DNA from: a virus
Strand: one strand, 5' to 3'
IMG/VR virus record: IMGVR_UViG_3300020383_000016
Coordinates: 1-36,343 of that record
DNA length: 36,343 bases
Below, piece by piece: positions 1 through 7,396 of the stretch. The notes beneath the pieces are model-generated. The model made no database searches, was not told the DNA's origin, and saw nothing but the letters and a program-made list of their open reading frames with translations. Each line of letters begins with the position of its first letter. The first letter of the stretch is position 1. The translations under genes were made by a program, and so were the position numbers.

Positions 1-1113
1 ATAGATGACTCGATTTTGGCAACTCTCAGCAGCAAGACCACCAATTACTGCTAAGGCTTCTGCTACATTTTCTGCCGTGGGCGATTGAGGCAATTGTTGG
101 CTCAAGGAAATTTTATTGTCTAGGTGAGCGCCTTGTTCACTTCTGTGGCTTTCCAAGACTCTCTTCACCTTCAAAGGAGTCATTGGCTTATCATCTATAG
201 CCCCTTCTTCTGCCTCACTAGTACTGGCGACATTGGATGCTGCGAAGATTCGTACTTGATCTCCCCACTCCCCATTGAACCGCCTTCTATACGACAGGTG
301 TTCACCTCCACCATCTTCGGCTCTTATAATTATTTGCTGGGCTCTTTGTCCCGTATCGTCTTCAATGTGAAGGCCAGAAACGGTACACGCATCACCCATA
401 ACATTTCCGCCATTATTGGCGCCGACATAAAAGAATTTCGTTCTATCAATGTCGTCAACAACCCCAGCATCATTGAATTTTAAAGCAGCCCCTAAACCAA
501 ACTGATTGAATGACTCATGCACTCGTGCCGGAGTCATGGCGCGAGTGTTGTCGATTCCTGTCTTGGCCTGGGCGCTAGTGGCTCGCTGAATCATGCCTTG
601 TGCGGACTCAGTGGCAGCCGGGTGATTTCGGCTCTGCGCATGCTTGTCGATCTCACCATCGACGTACTCGCGCGTCGCCAGCACCACCGAGGGATCGACG
701 CGCAGCGTCACCGCCGCGGTATGGGACACCTCGAGCACCATGCGAATGGTCAGGGTGCGGCCGCTGCCCTGGTCGAGGGTCGGCTTGTACGTCTCGGGGT
801 AGTTGCCGTAACCGATCAGGTCGCCGTCGGTGTCGAAAATACCCACTTCGCGAATCGTCCAGCCGCCGTCGTCGGGCGGCAGTACCTGCTCGACGATCAG
901 CCACGAGGGATTATCGGCATCGACCTCGACGCGATTGATCGCGGCGCGGCGCAGCTCGTTGACCAGGGTCTCGCGGTTGCTGTCGGGATTCGGCAGCGCG
1001 CCGCCGCCGTCACCCACCGCCATGGCGGCGATCTCGATAGTGGTGCCGAGCGCGATGGCATTCGCCATCTTGGCCTGCCCGGTCTCGGTCAGGACGGTAT
1101 AGAACTGGGGCAT
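1..1113 (-). CDS. H: Tail fibre protein, N-terminal part (gpH-like), runs off the window start
   Basis: Open frame of 371 codons from ATG at 1113 to the window edge. It begins MPQFYTVLTETGQAKMANA, the usual start of the phage tail-collar/fibre N-terminal domain (DUF3751 type) that attaches the fibre to the baseplate, and continues through about residue 190 with GYGNYPETYKP and LATREYVDGEID, both typical of this domain. After about residue 190 (below position 540) the DNA becomes clearly more AT-rich and codon use changes, as expected for an exchanged receptor-binding part. The frame is open at position 1 and in phase with the frame open at 36343, so it is probably the same gene as the glycine-rich segment 36343-35849 (535 residues if joined directly). 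It follows gpI by 12 bp and is the last gene of the baseplate group. The family is clear; the specific receptor is unknown. Confidence 0.85.
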   Translation of the reverse strand, partial: MPQFYTVLTETGQAKMANAIALGTTIEIAAMAVGDGGGALPNPDSNRETLVNELRRAAINRVEVDADNPSWLIVEQVLPPDDGGWTIREVGIFDTDGDLIGYGNYPETYKPTLDQGSGRTLTIRMVLEVSHTAAVTLRVDPSVVLATREYVDGEIDKHAQSRNHPAATESAQGMIQRATSAQAKTGIDNTRAMTPARVHESFNQFGLGAALKFNDAGVVDDIDRTKFFYVGANNGGNVMGDACTVSGLHIEDDTGQRAQQIIIRAEDGGGEHLSYRRRFNGEWGDQVRIFAASNVASTSEAEEGAIDDKPMTPLKVKRVLESHRSEQGAHLDNKISLSQQLPQSPTAENVAEALAVIGGLAAESCQNRVIY

Positions 1114-1125
1114 GGTGATTCTCGC

Positions 1126-1755
1126 TTAGGGCTGCGGATAGACGGTGGCGGTGTCGATGGTGTCACTGCCGATGCCGAGGTAGAGCGGGCCGGTCACCTC
1201 GGCGGCTTCGGCGGCGTAGGGGTAAACGGCGGTGACGTCGCCGTCATAGGTCACGGCGCCGATGTACGCCCAGCCTCGCGACTCGCCGACGATCTCGAGT
1301 GTCAGCACGTCGCGCTCGGCCTTGGCCTCATTTAGGCGGCGCTGCAGGCGCTCCTGCATGCCGCCATCCAGGGCGGCACTGTTCACCGCGATGACGTGCA
1401 GGCTGTACGGCAGGCCGGCGGGGTCGGTCTTGTGCCAGGCGATCACCTCGGGCTCGAGGCCCAGTGAGCGCACGGCCAGCTCGAGTGCACGGCGTGTCCC
1501 GGCCAGCCGCTTGGTCGGCCACACGGCGGCCACCGTGGCGCGCTTCTCACTCTCGTCGGCGTGGGTGTTCCACTCCCGTGCGCCTCGATCGGCGGCCAGG
1601 TAGGGCAACGCCTGGCCCGGTGTGCGTTGCGGGTCGAGCAGCTCGGGAAATGGCGGCGCGATCGCCTCGAGCAAGTCGGCGAACGCTGCCTCGAGCCCGC
1701 GCTCGATCGCCGAGCTGTTGTCGGGCAGCAGGCTGCCGCGTTCGCGGTCGCTCAT
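1126..1755 (-). CDS. I: Tail protein I (P2 gpI-like), baseplate-fibre connector
   Basis: 209 residues. It has the features of the P2 gpI tail protein family: an acidic N-terminus with SLLPDNSSAIERGLE, then a central TKRLAGTRRALELAVRSLG segment and a C-terminal part ending in a YLGIGSDTIDTATVYPQP-like tail. gpI is a baseplate-periphery protein that joins the wedge to the tail fibre. Its ATG overlaps the stop of gpJ (ATGA at 1752-1755), so translation is probably coupled. It lies between gpJ and the fibre gene, exactly as in P2. Length is normal for the family (P2 gpI is about 176 residues). Confidence 0.85.
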   Translation of the reverse strand: MSDRERGSLLPDNSSAIERGLEAAFADLLEAIAPPFPELLDPQRTPGQALPYLAADRGAREWNTHADESEKRATVAAVWPTKRLAGTRRALELAVRSLGLEPEVIAWHKTDPAGLPYSLHVIAVNSAALDGGMQERLQRRLNEAKAERDVLTLEIVGESRGWAYIGAVTYDGDVTAVYPYAAEAAEVTGPLYLGIGSDTIDTATVYPQP

Positions 1756-2747
1756 AGCGTGCGCACCTCCACGTTAATGGCCGTGCAATAGGGCGCCTGG
1801 TGGTCAGCGGCGACGATCGGCGCGGCGGGGAGCTGCACGTCGAGGCGCACCGCCCCGGCGGCGTGCAGGTGGTAGTCGATCCAACTCGGGTCGACCTCGC
1901 CGCCGAGCACATGCTGCTCGTCGGCGTAGCCCTGCAGTGCTGCAACGGCGGCCTCCTCGGTCAGTTGCGCGTCGGGGCCGGCGTTGATCCAGGCGATGGC
2001 ATAGATCTCGTATTCGAGGATCTCGGCGGCCTGCACCGTCACCTCGTCGCTTTCGGGGCGCACGTCGTTGCGGGCGAAGTGCTTGCGCACCTCCTCGAGC
2101 AGCTCGGCCGAAGGCGTGCCGTCGCCGTCGCGGGCCAGCACCGTGACCGCGACCTTGCCGCTGTTGGGGTCGATCATGCGGCCGTTTCCGTCCTTGATCT
2201 GCGCGGCGTAGCCGCCCGGTGCCAGCGTGTACGTCACCACGACGCGGCCAGCCTCGGGGGCCTCGACGGTCACGTTGGCACGGTCGTCGAGCGTCAGCAC
2301 TTCGGCGCGGTAGTGCATGCGCGAGCCGGCGGCGGGCGCGTGCGGGGCCAGGTAGTAGCGCAGTCGGGCGTGGCTATCCTCCTCGAGCGTCGCCGGCACC
2401 GGCGGGAAGGCATTAGGATCGCCTTCGTCGATCACCTGGCGAGAAAGCCCCAGGTCGGCGAGCTTGGCATCGAGGTTCGTGCCCTCGGCCCACCACGCGA
2501 ACTGTTGCACGATGCGCTCGTTGTACTGGCGCATATGCGTCTGCAGGCGCACGGCCAGGGCCTCCACCAGCTTGGTGGCCAGCTCGGCCTCGTTGCCGAA
2601 GGCCTCCTCGAGCTGCTCGGCCATGGCCGGGTTTCTCTCGCCCACGTAGGCAATCGCGCCGGCCTTGAACTGCTCGAGGAGATCCTCGAACGCCTCGACC
2701 TTGACGATCTCGGGCTTGGCGAGCGTGTTCTGTCCAGGGATCAGCAT
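1752..2747 (-). CDS. J: Baseplate assembly protein J (P2 gpJ-like, wedge protein)
   Basis: 331 residues from ATG at 2747. The frame is open further upstream to 2786, but the TAATG overlap with the stop of the gpW gene and the start MLIPGQNTLAKPEIVKVEAFE support 2747. It belongs to the baseplate J family (P2 gpJ, Mu gp47, T4 gp6): an N-terminal helical part with FEDLLEQFKAGAIAYVGE, then RQVIDEGDPNAFPPVPAT, a DDRANVTVEAPEAGRVVVTY repeat-like beta region, and a C-terminal DPSWIDYHLHAAGAVRLDV segment. It is a component of the baseplate wedge. The neighbours V, W, J, I follow P2 order with overlapping stops and starts. Confidence 0.92.
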   Translation of the reverse strand: MLIPGQNTLAKPEIVKVEAFEDLLEQFKAGAIAYVGERNPAMAEQLEEAFGNEAELATKLVEALAVRLQTHMRQYNERIVQQFAWWAEGTNLDAKLADLGLSRQVIDEGDPNAFPPVPATLEEDSHARLRYYLAPHAPAAGSRMHYRAEVLTLDDRANVTVEAPEAGRVVVTYTLAPGGYAAQIKDGNGRMIDPNSGKVAVTVLARDGDGTPSAELLEEVRKHFARNDVRPESDEVTVQAAEILEYEIYAIAWINAGPDAQLTEEAAVAALQGYADEQHVLGGEVDPSWIDYHLHAAGAVRLDVQLPAAPIVAADHQAPYCTAINVEVRTL

Positions 2748-3079
2748 TACAGGTGCACCTCGAACGTCTCGCGCCGGTGGCGCCATTTGCCGGTAAAGCG
2801 CAGGCGCACGCCGTTGGCGTCGCGGCTGGCGACGACCTGGTCGGGCTCAAAGTCGCCGATGCCGTTGATGGGGTTATAAAACGCTTCGGTGGCGTGGGCT
2901 TGGGCCAGCAGCAGCAGCTCGTCGCCCATGTTGCGGGCCAGCGTCTCGGGCACCCTAGAGCCGAAGCCGGGGCGGTGCTCGCGGGCACCGAGCGGCGTCG
3001 TCATCACCTGCGTGACGCGCGAGACGAACTGCTCGAACGCGCCGATCGTGCGGCCGGTGTTGCGGTCGATTCCGATCAT
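2747..3079 (-). CDS. W: Baseplate protein W (GPW/gp25 family)
   Basis: 110 residues of the GPW/gp25 family, the conserved baseplate-wedge lysozyme-fold protein that nucleates the sheath in contractile tails. Recognisable features are MIGIDRNTGRTI at the start, then ITQ/VTQVMTTPLGAREHRP and GFGSRVPE, the family signature around residues 25-45, and a beta-rich C-terminus GVRLRFTGKW. Length is typical (P2 gpW is 115). The ATG overlaps the gpV stop (ATGA at 3076-3079) and its own TAA overlaps the gpJ start. No oddities seen. Confidence 0.92.
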   Translation of the reverse strand: MIGIDRNTGRTIGAFEQFVSRVTQVMTTPLGAREHRPGFGSRVPETLARNMGDELLLLAQAHATEAFYNPINGIGDFEPDQVVASRDANGVRLRFTGKWRHRRETFEVHL

Positions 3080-3711
3080 GAAGGCACGTCCGTTTTGCTA
3101 TTGCCGGCGACCACGCCGCCGTGCTTGTGGGTCTTGCCGATATCCTTGCCGTCGTGATCGACGCCGCTGCCTACCAGGTGCACGCCGCTGGCATCGATGC
3201 GCAGGCCGTTGCTGCCGTGCATCAGCGTGATGCCGTCACGGTCGGCGGTCATCGTGCTGCTACCGATCGCGCGCTCGAAGCGATGCGCGGCGTGGTCATA
3301 GCTCTCGGTGGTGCCGTCCTTGAACGTGCGGCGCCATACGTTGCCCTCGCCCGAGACCGGCGGGAACGCCGCCGAAGGCAGGCCGGTGAGCGCCATGGCC
3401 TGCGCGCTGCCGTCGCCGGCGCCGTAGTTGAGCAGCAGGCACTGCTCGCCCACCGAGGGGTGCCGCGTCTCTCGGGTCTCGCCGGCGGCGGGGTTGAAAT
3501 ACTTGATCCAGGGCGAGCGGTTGCCGCCGTGGCTGACCTGGCAGCGCCCGCTCGCCGGGTCCACCGCCACGCAGGTGCCGATGCGGTTCAGGTTGGCCGC
3601 CCGGCGGTGCAGGTCCTCGACCTCGTCGCGCAGCGTGGCGATCTCGTCGGCATACGGGGCCAGCGCGGCGCGAATCATTCGGCTGATCAGCTCGCGCATG
3701 GGGCTCGTCAC
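3076..3711 (-). CDS. V: Baseplate spike protein V (P2 gpV-like)
   Basis: 211 residues. This is the membrane-piercing central spike of contractile tails. The N-terminal 40 residues are helical, followed by an OB-fold part (CVAVDPASGRCQVSHGGNRS, then HPSVGEQCLLLNYGAGDG) and a C-terminal beta-helix with THKHGG near residues 194-199. The HxH in this position is the known iron-binding tip motif of P2 and phi92 spikes. The start may be Met1 or Met5 (3699). It overlaps the following W gene by four bases (ATGA) and the preceding tail-completion gene by four. Confidence 0.9.
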   Translation of the reverse strand: MTSPMRELISRMIRAALAPYADEIATLRDEVEDLHRRAANLNRIGTCVAVDPASGRCQVSHGGNRSPWIKYFNPAAGETRETRHPSVGEQCLLLNYGAGDGSAQAMALTGLPSAAFPPVSGEGNVWRRTFKDGTTESYDHAAHRFERAIGSSTMTADRDGITLMHGSNGLRIDASGVHLVGSGVDHDGKDIGKTHKHGGVVAGNSKTDVPS

Positions 3712-4250
3712 TCGTGCAAGGGGTGGTAGTTGTCCGGGTCGTCAATGTCGACCTGCCAGGCGTAAGCCAGGCCGCCCGGTGCAGTGGTGACCGGGTCCTC
3801 CTCGGCCCAGGACTCGCCCAGGTAGATGGTCTGCCGAAAGTGCACGCCCCACGCCTCGTACCCGCGTTCGCCGGTCTGAAAGATCGAGGGCGCGCTGTGC
3901 AGCGTCTCGGGGTCCGGCGGCTCGCACTGGCCAGGCGGCAGCGACCAGCGGTTGTCGTCGACGATGCGCTCGATGACAGTCGCCAGGTTGACCGCCTCGA
4001 GCGGCGCCCAGCGCCGCCATCGGGCCACCACCGCGTGCAGGGTGATGGCGAGGTCATGCGCATAACGCCCGTCGGTGCCGCGTGTGGCCGGCATCGTCCG
4101 CTCGAACTCGATCAGCACCGTCGCGTCGCCGACGGGCTTGTCGAACTCGTCGTAGTTGCCGACCGTTACCTCGGGGATCAGCTCGAGCAGCGTGTCGCCG
4201 ATCGCAAAGAACAGGTCGGCGGGGTTAGCCAGCGGCCTTGGTGAGGGCAT
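3708..4250 (-). CDS. Tail completion/terminator-like protein
   Basis: 180 residues. Position between the gpZ-like protein and the gpV spike, and the alpha/beta pattern (helical start LANPADLFFAIGDTLLELIPE, then VLIEFERTMPATRGTDGRYAHDLAITLHAVV and a long C-terminal part), fit the tail-terminator/completion proteins that cap the tail tube (lambda gpU-like place in the order). Assignment rests mainly on gene order; no catalytic motif is expected. The start overlaps the end of the upstream gene by 26 bp and the stop overlaps the gpV start. An alternative is a sheath-completion protein of the Mu gp37 kind. Confidence 0.6.
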   Translation of the reverse strand: MPSPRPLANPADLFFAIGDTLLELIPEVTVGNYDEFDKPVGDATVLIEFERTMPATRGTDGRYAHDLAITLHAVVARWRRWAPLEAVNLATVIERIVDDNRWSLPPGQCEPPDPETLHSAPSIFQTGERGYEAWGVHFRQTIYLGESWAEEDPVTTAPGGLAYAWQVDIDDPDNYHPLHE

Positions 4251-4761
4251 AACGTGCCTCCTGCTCGAAGATCTCGATAAACCGGGTCGTGGCTCGGCGC
4301 TCCCACCGATCGATGACCGTCAGCGCCTGGTCGCCCCACTCCTCGGTAACCCGCTCGATGGGCAGGCGCTCGCGGCCCTTTCGGCGCCATACGAGCTTGG
4401 CGCTCGACTTCATCGGCGAGATGAAGGCGCACTCGTAGTCGCGGCGCCGCACCCTGACGCCGGTCGGCGTCTGTCGCGGATCGCCCAGGTAGTGAACCGA
4501 TAGCGGGTTGATGCCGATCCACAGCTTGACCTCGCGCGCCCCGCGAATCGGGTAGACGCTAAATCGGTGCTTGATCGGCGTGTTCGGAATGCTCAGCTCG
4601 CGGCCGATCTCGCGCGCCGAGTGCGTGCGCAGCCACTGGGCGGTTTTGCGCAGGGCCCGGTCGGCGGCCTTATCCAGCTCCCGCTGGGCCAGTTCGACCG
4701 CCCCAGGCAGCCGCGCGAGCGCCGCGTCATAGTCAAGATCGAGGTGGAAGCCAGCGGCCAT
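4225..4761 (-). CDS. Z: Minor tail protein Z-like (phage tail Z family)
   Basis: 178 residues from ATG at 4761; the frame continues upstream to 4962 but that part overlaps the FII-like gene. The sequence MAAGFHLDLDYDAALARLPG followed by ELDKAADRALRKTAQWLRTHSARE and the C-terminal FIEIFEQEARYALTKAAG match the prophage minor tail protein Z family (PF06763 type), which acts at the head-tail interface or tail completion in lambdoid phages. Basic central region (RVRRRDYECAF) is typical. It overlaps the upstream FII gene by 29 bp and the downstream gene by 26 bp, as in the lambda FII-Z-U order. Confidence 0.75.
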   Translation of the reverse strand: MAAGFHLDLDYDAALARLPGAVELAQRELDKAADRALRKTAQWLRTHSAREIGRELSIPNTPIKHRFSVYPIRGAREVKLWIGINPLSVHYLGDPRQTPTGVRVRRRDYECAFISPMKSSAKLVWRRKGRERLPIERVTEEWGDQALTVIDRWERRATTRFIEIFEQEARYALTKAAG

Positions 4762-5116
4762 CGGTCTGCCCCTGTCGTGCGTTGCGATCGCCGTAAGGCA
4801 CCAGGACGAACAGCGTGCGCAGGCGGCCCAACGGCTTGTGGTCGGCGATCGAATACTCGACCCCGTCGACGGTGAGCTTGGCCTCGCGGCGGTTGGCCGG
4901 GGCGTCGCTGTTGAACAACTGCAGGGCCGAACTACCGGGGCCCACGCGCAGCCCGCCGGCACCGTTGGTGTTGAGCCGACGCAACGACTCGGGCTTGCCC
5001 GGCTCGCCCCACATGCCGGATACGGGGCGCGGCTCGAGGCCAGGCTCGGCGATCGTCACCTCGACCCCGAACTCGTCAGGGTCGAAGAACGTCGCGACGT
5101 CGTCGTCGCCGATCAT
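4733..5116 (-). CDS. Head-tail joining protein FII-like
   Basis: 127 residues. N-terminus MIGDDDVATFFDPDEFGVEV, a central turn with SGMWGEPGK, and C-terminal LTVDGVEYSIADHKPLGR resemble the lambda gpFII / phage attachment family (PF05354 type), a small beta-rich protein that sits on the connector and provides the tail attachment site. Gene order (small protein, FII, Z) agrees with lambda. The start overlaps the stop of the upstream 88-residue gene (ATGA at 5113-5116). Confidence 0.65.
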   Translation of the reverse strand: MIGDDDVATFFDPDEFGVEVTIAEPGLEPRPVSGMWGEPGKPESLRRLNTNGAGGLRVGPGSSALQLFNSDAPANRREAKLTVDGVEYSIADHKPLGRLRTLFVLVPYGDRNARQGQTDGRWLPPRS

Positions 5117-5379
5117 CCTGCCTTGCCGTCGCCGGCCTTGGCGGAGGCCCCACTGGTCGCGGCGGGCTCCTTGGCCTTGCTGCCGGCCTTGGCCTTGGCT
5201 GGGCCCTGGCGGAACGCCTCGACCTCCTCCTCGGTGGCGTCGCGCACGTTCTTGGCGGCCACCAGGCTGGCGCGCTCTTTGCGCGTGACCTCGAACGTTT
5301 CCTCGGCCTTGACCAGCGCGCCCTGGTGCCAGAACGCGCCCAGCGCGACGACAACGTAAGTGTTTTTCGCTTCTGCCAT
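5113..5379 (-). CDS. Small head/neck protein with Ala/Lys-rich tail, unknown function
   Basis: 88 residues: a short beta-rich N-terminal half (YVVVALGAFWHQGALVKAEETF, about residues 8-30) and a low-complexity Ala/Lys/Gly tail from about residue 60. It occupies the place of lambda FI between capsid and FII, but the sequence is not recognisably FI. It resembles the 65-residue protein at 35048-35245 in layout (short beta domain, then Ala/Lys/Thr tail), and both precede a major structural or joining gene. It follows an intrinsic terminator that lies behind the capsid gene. Function not assigned. Confidence 0.6.
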   Translation of the reverse strand: MAEAKNTYVVVALGAFWHQGALVKAEETFEVTRKERASLVAAKNVRDATEEEVEAFRQGPAKAKAGSKAKEPAATSGASAKAGDGKAG

Positions 5380-5406
5380 GATGGTGATCCTGTCGGTGAT
5401 GCGGTG

Positions 5407-5428
5407 AAAAATGGGGGCCGAAGCCCCC
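5407..5428 (-). terminator. Intrinsic terminator/attenuator behind the capsid gene
   Basis: On the minus strand a 6-bp G/C stem (5413-5418 with 5423-5428) closed by a TTCG tetraloop is followed by a run of five T. It sits 22 bp after the stop of the protease-capsid gene and before the 88-residue gene. It probably reduces transcription beyond the capsid gene, or is read through under antitermination. Confidence 0.8.
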
Positions 5429-5449
5429 TAACTGCCCGCTAGGTAAGGG

Positions 5450-7396
5450 TTAGGCGACGGTCTTGCGAGCCAGCGCGAACGACTCGGGGCGGCGCACGCC
5501 AACGTCGGCGTCTTGGAAGACGCGCAGGATCAGGCCGTCGCTTCCCGCCAGGGTGGCGGTGTCGGGCTTGAGATCCATCACGCCCCACATGCCGCACACG
5601 AGCTGCGAGAAATCGCCGAACAGCCAGGCATCGTCGGGCATCTGGTTGGTCGAGTTGAGCGGGTAACCGTTGGTGCGACCGTTGTCGGCAATGGTCTTGC
5701 CGGTGCCGGCAAACTTCTCGGCGGTCTTCGCGTAGCCGTCCTGCACCACGCTGGTGAGGTAGGAAAGCGCGTTCTTGCGCGCGTTCTTGGCCCGCACCTT
5801 GGTCTCAAGCTCCACCACCTGCGCCCAGCTCATGTTATCGGCGTACTCGAGACCGCCCAGGCCGGTCTGGTTGAGCAGGCCGAGCGGCTCGTCGTCGATG
5901 CCCGAGCCGAGCAGCATCGCGTAGTCGAGGGCGACCGCCAGGCCTTCGGTCAGGTCCTGAATGATCATCGCCTCGATCGACAGGCTCGCTTGCTTGCGCA
6001 GCTTGCGCGTGACCGGGATGCCGCCGGCGATGGTCTTCGGCGACAGGCGCAGGGTGCTCAGGTCCATATCGGTCAGCGGGGCGTCGGCGCCTTCCGTGAT
6101 CCACGAGAAGCCCGCGCCGCTGACCTTCTTCGGCAGGTCGACGTCACCGACAAGGCCGCTCAGGATGCGGGCGCCAAGACCGGCGACCAGCGCCTCGTTG
6201 CGCAGAATGTCGATGAACTGATCGACGCGCAGGTCGGTGGCCACCAGCTCGGGTCCCTTGCCGGCGGTCTTCTTTTCCATGGTGCGCGCGGCGCCGAGGG
6301 TTCGCTGCAGAATCTCGTGGGGCACGAAGAACCCACGGGCCTCTTTCTTCACCTTGTCGGAGATCGCGACCGAGATCTCTCGCTCGAGACCGGCCTTGTC
6401 CCAGTCGTTGTCGGCGGCGGCGTTGATCGCGCGCATCAGCGAGTAGCTGTCGGCTTCCTTGTCGCTGACGCCCAGCTCGCGCAGCGAGTTAGGCTGATTC
6501 ATGAAGCGCGGCAGGTCGCGGTCGTCCTGCTGCACACCAGGCGTCGGTGTCGGGCCGGGCGCGCCGGTGGCTTCGCGCAGCGAGCGCATGAACTCGCTGA
6601 CGCTTGTGCCGGCCTCGACGGCCTGCTGCGCCAGTTCGCGACGGTTCTGCATGTCGCCCAGGGCGATGATATCGGCGCAGCGCTGACGCTCGGCCTTGGC
6701 GTGATCGACCGGCTCGGCAGCGTGCTGACGCTGGCCGCCCTGCGGCTGCTCAGTGGTGCCGGCGGCGTTCGGGGTTTCGTTGGGCTTGGGCATTGCCGTT
6801 CCTCGAATGGTGATGGTGTTGGTGGCTTCGGGTAGGGAGCGGCCGACGCCGACCGTGGGGTCTGCCGGCACTGAAACGCTGGACACCTCGTAGGGCTCCC
6901 AGCGGGTAACGCGGTAGTGATCGAGATCGCCGTCGGTGCGCTCGAGCACCATTTCGTGGATCAGGTAGCCGCACGAGATATTGCGGCGGATACCGTCGAT
7001 CACGTCCTGCCAGATTTCCTCGGCGTACTCGCCCCGAGAGAATCGCACCTTCGCGCGCAGGCGTCGGTCGGCGGTTAGCCATGCCTCCTCAACGACGCCG
7101 ATCTGCCGGCGATGCTGATCGAGCAGCGGGGCGCCGGCCTGCAGGCGGTGCATATCGATGGCGTCGGTGCCGTGGTCGAGCACTTCCATGCCGAACCAGC
7201 GGCGCACCGGGTACTCGCTGGATACCGCGACCTCGACGGTGCGCGTTTCCTTGTTGATGGTGTCGCTATCGATCGCCAGGGCCCGCACTTGCGGCTGGCT
7301 CTCGATCTGTCGCAGCACCGCCAGGCCCGACCCGTCAGTCGGTGCCGGCGGCGTTGACGGTGTCGCCGTCGTCGGCGTCGTCTGTTGCTTGGGCAT
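5450..7396 (-). CDS. Prohead protease-major capsid protein fusion (HK97 type)
   Basis: 648 residues from ATG at 7396, chosen because GAGGAG lies 7 nt upstream; the frame is open to 7552. Residues about 25-190 are an HK97-type prohead protease: His95 in LLDQHRRQIG and Ser141 in NISCGYLI are the expected catalytic pair (family U35). Residues about 200-290 are a charged, helical delta/scaffold-like part. Residues about 330-648 are an HK97-fold capsid protein (KKVSGAGFSWITEGADAP, then IPVTRKLRKQASLSIEAM, and LGSGIDDEPLGLLN). Capsid proteins of this fold are often made separately; here protease, delta domain and capsid are in one frame. An internal ATG at 6793 with its own ribosome site would give free capsid precursor (447 residues). 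The gene overlaps the portal gene by 62 bp. Confidence 0.92.
   Translation of the reverse strand: MPKQQTTPTTATPSTPPAPTDGSGLAVLRQIESQPQVRALAIDSDTINKETRTVEVAVSSEYPVRRWFGMEVLDHGTDAIDMHRLQAGAPLLDQHRRQIGVVEEAWLTADRRLRAKVRFSRGEYAEEIWQDVIDGIRRNISCGYLIHEMVLERTDGDLDHYRVTRWEPYEVSSVSVPADPTVGVGRSLPEATNTITIRGTAMPKPNETPNAAGTTEQPQGGQRQHAAEPVDHAKAERQRCADIIALGDMQNRRELAQQAVEAGTSVSEFMRSLREATGAPGPTPTPGVQQDDRDLPRFMNQPNSLRELGVSDKEADSYSLMRAINAAADNDWDKAGLEREISVAISDKVKKEARGFFVPHEILQRTLGAARTMEKKTAGKGPELVATDLRVDQFIDILRNEALVAGLGARILSGLVGDVDLPKKVSGAGFSWITEGADAPLTDMDLSTLRLSPKTIAGGIPVTRKLRKQASLSIEAMIIQDLTEGLAVALDYAMLLGSGIDDEPLGLLNQTGLGGLEYADNMSWAQVVELETKVRAKNARKNALSYLTSVVQDGYAKTAEKFAGTGKTIADNGRTNGYPLNSTNQMPDDAWLFGDFSQLVCGMWGVMDLKPDTATLAGSDGLILRVFQDADVGVRRPESFALARKTVA
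6791..6804 (-). promoter_or_regulatory. Internal ribosome-binding site and start in the protease-capsid gene
   Basis: On the minus strand GAGGAA (6804-6799) precedes an in-frame ATG (6793-6791) with 7-nt spacing from GAGG. The outer start at 7396 has the same layout: GAGGAG, 7 nt, then GCAATGCCCAAG. Both products would begin MPK followed by a Pro/Thr-rich stretch. This supports a second, protease-free translation product. Confidence 0.65.

Noticed and set aside
124-483. Plus-strand 119-codon frame at the window start
   Set aside because: Lies opposite the tail-fibre gene, no ribosome site, no recognisable protein; shadow frame.
517-1335. Plus-strand frame of 272 codons
   Set aside because: Antisense to fibre and gpI; not protein-like.
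5513-6835. Plus-strand frame of 440 codons
   Set aside because: Antisense shadow of the capsid gene.
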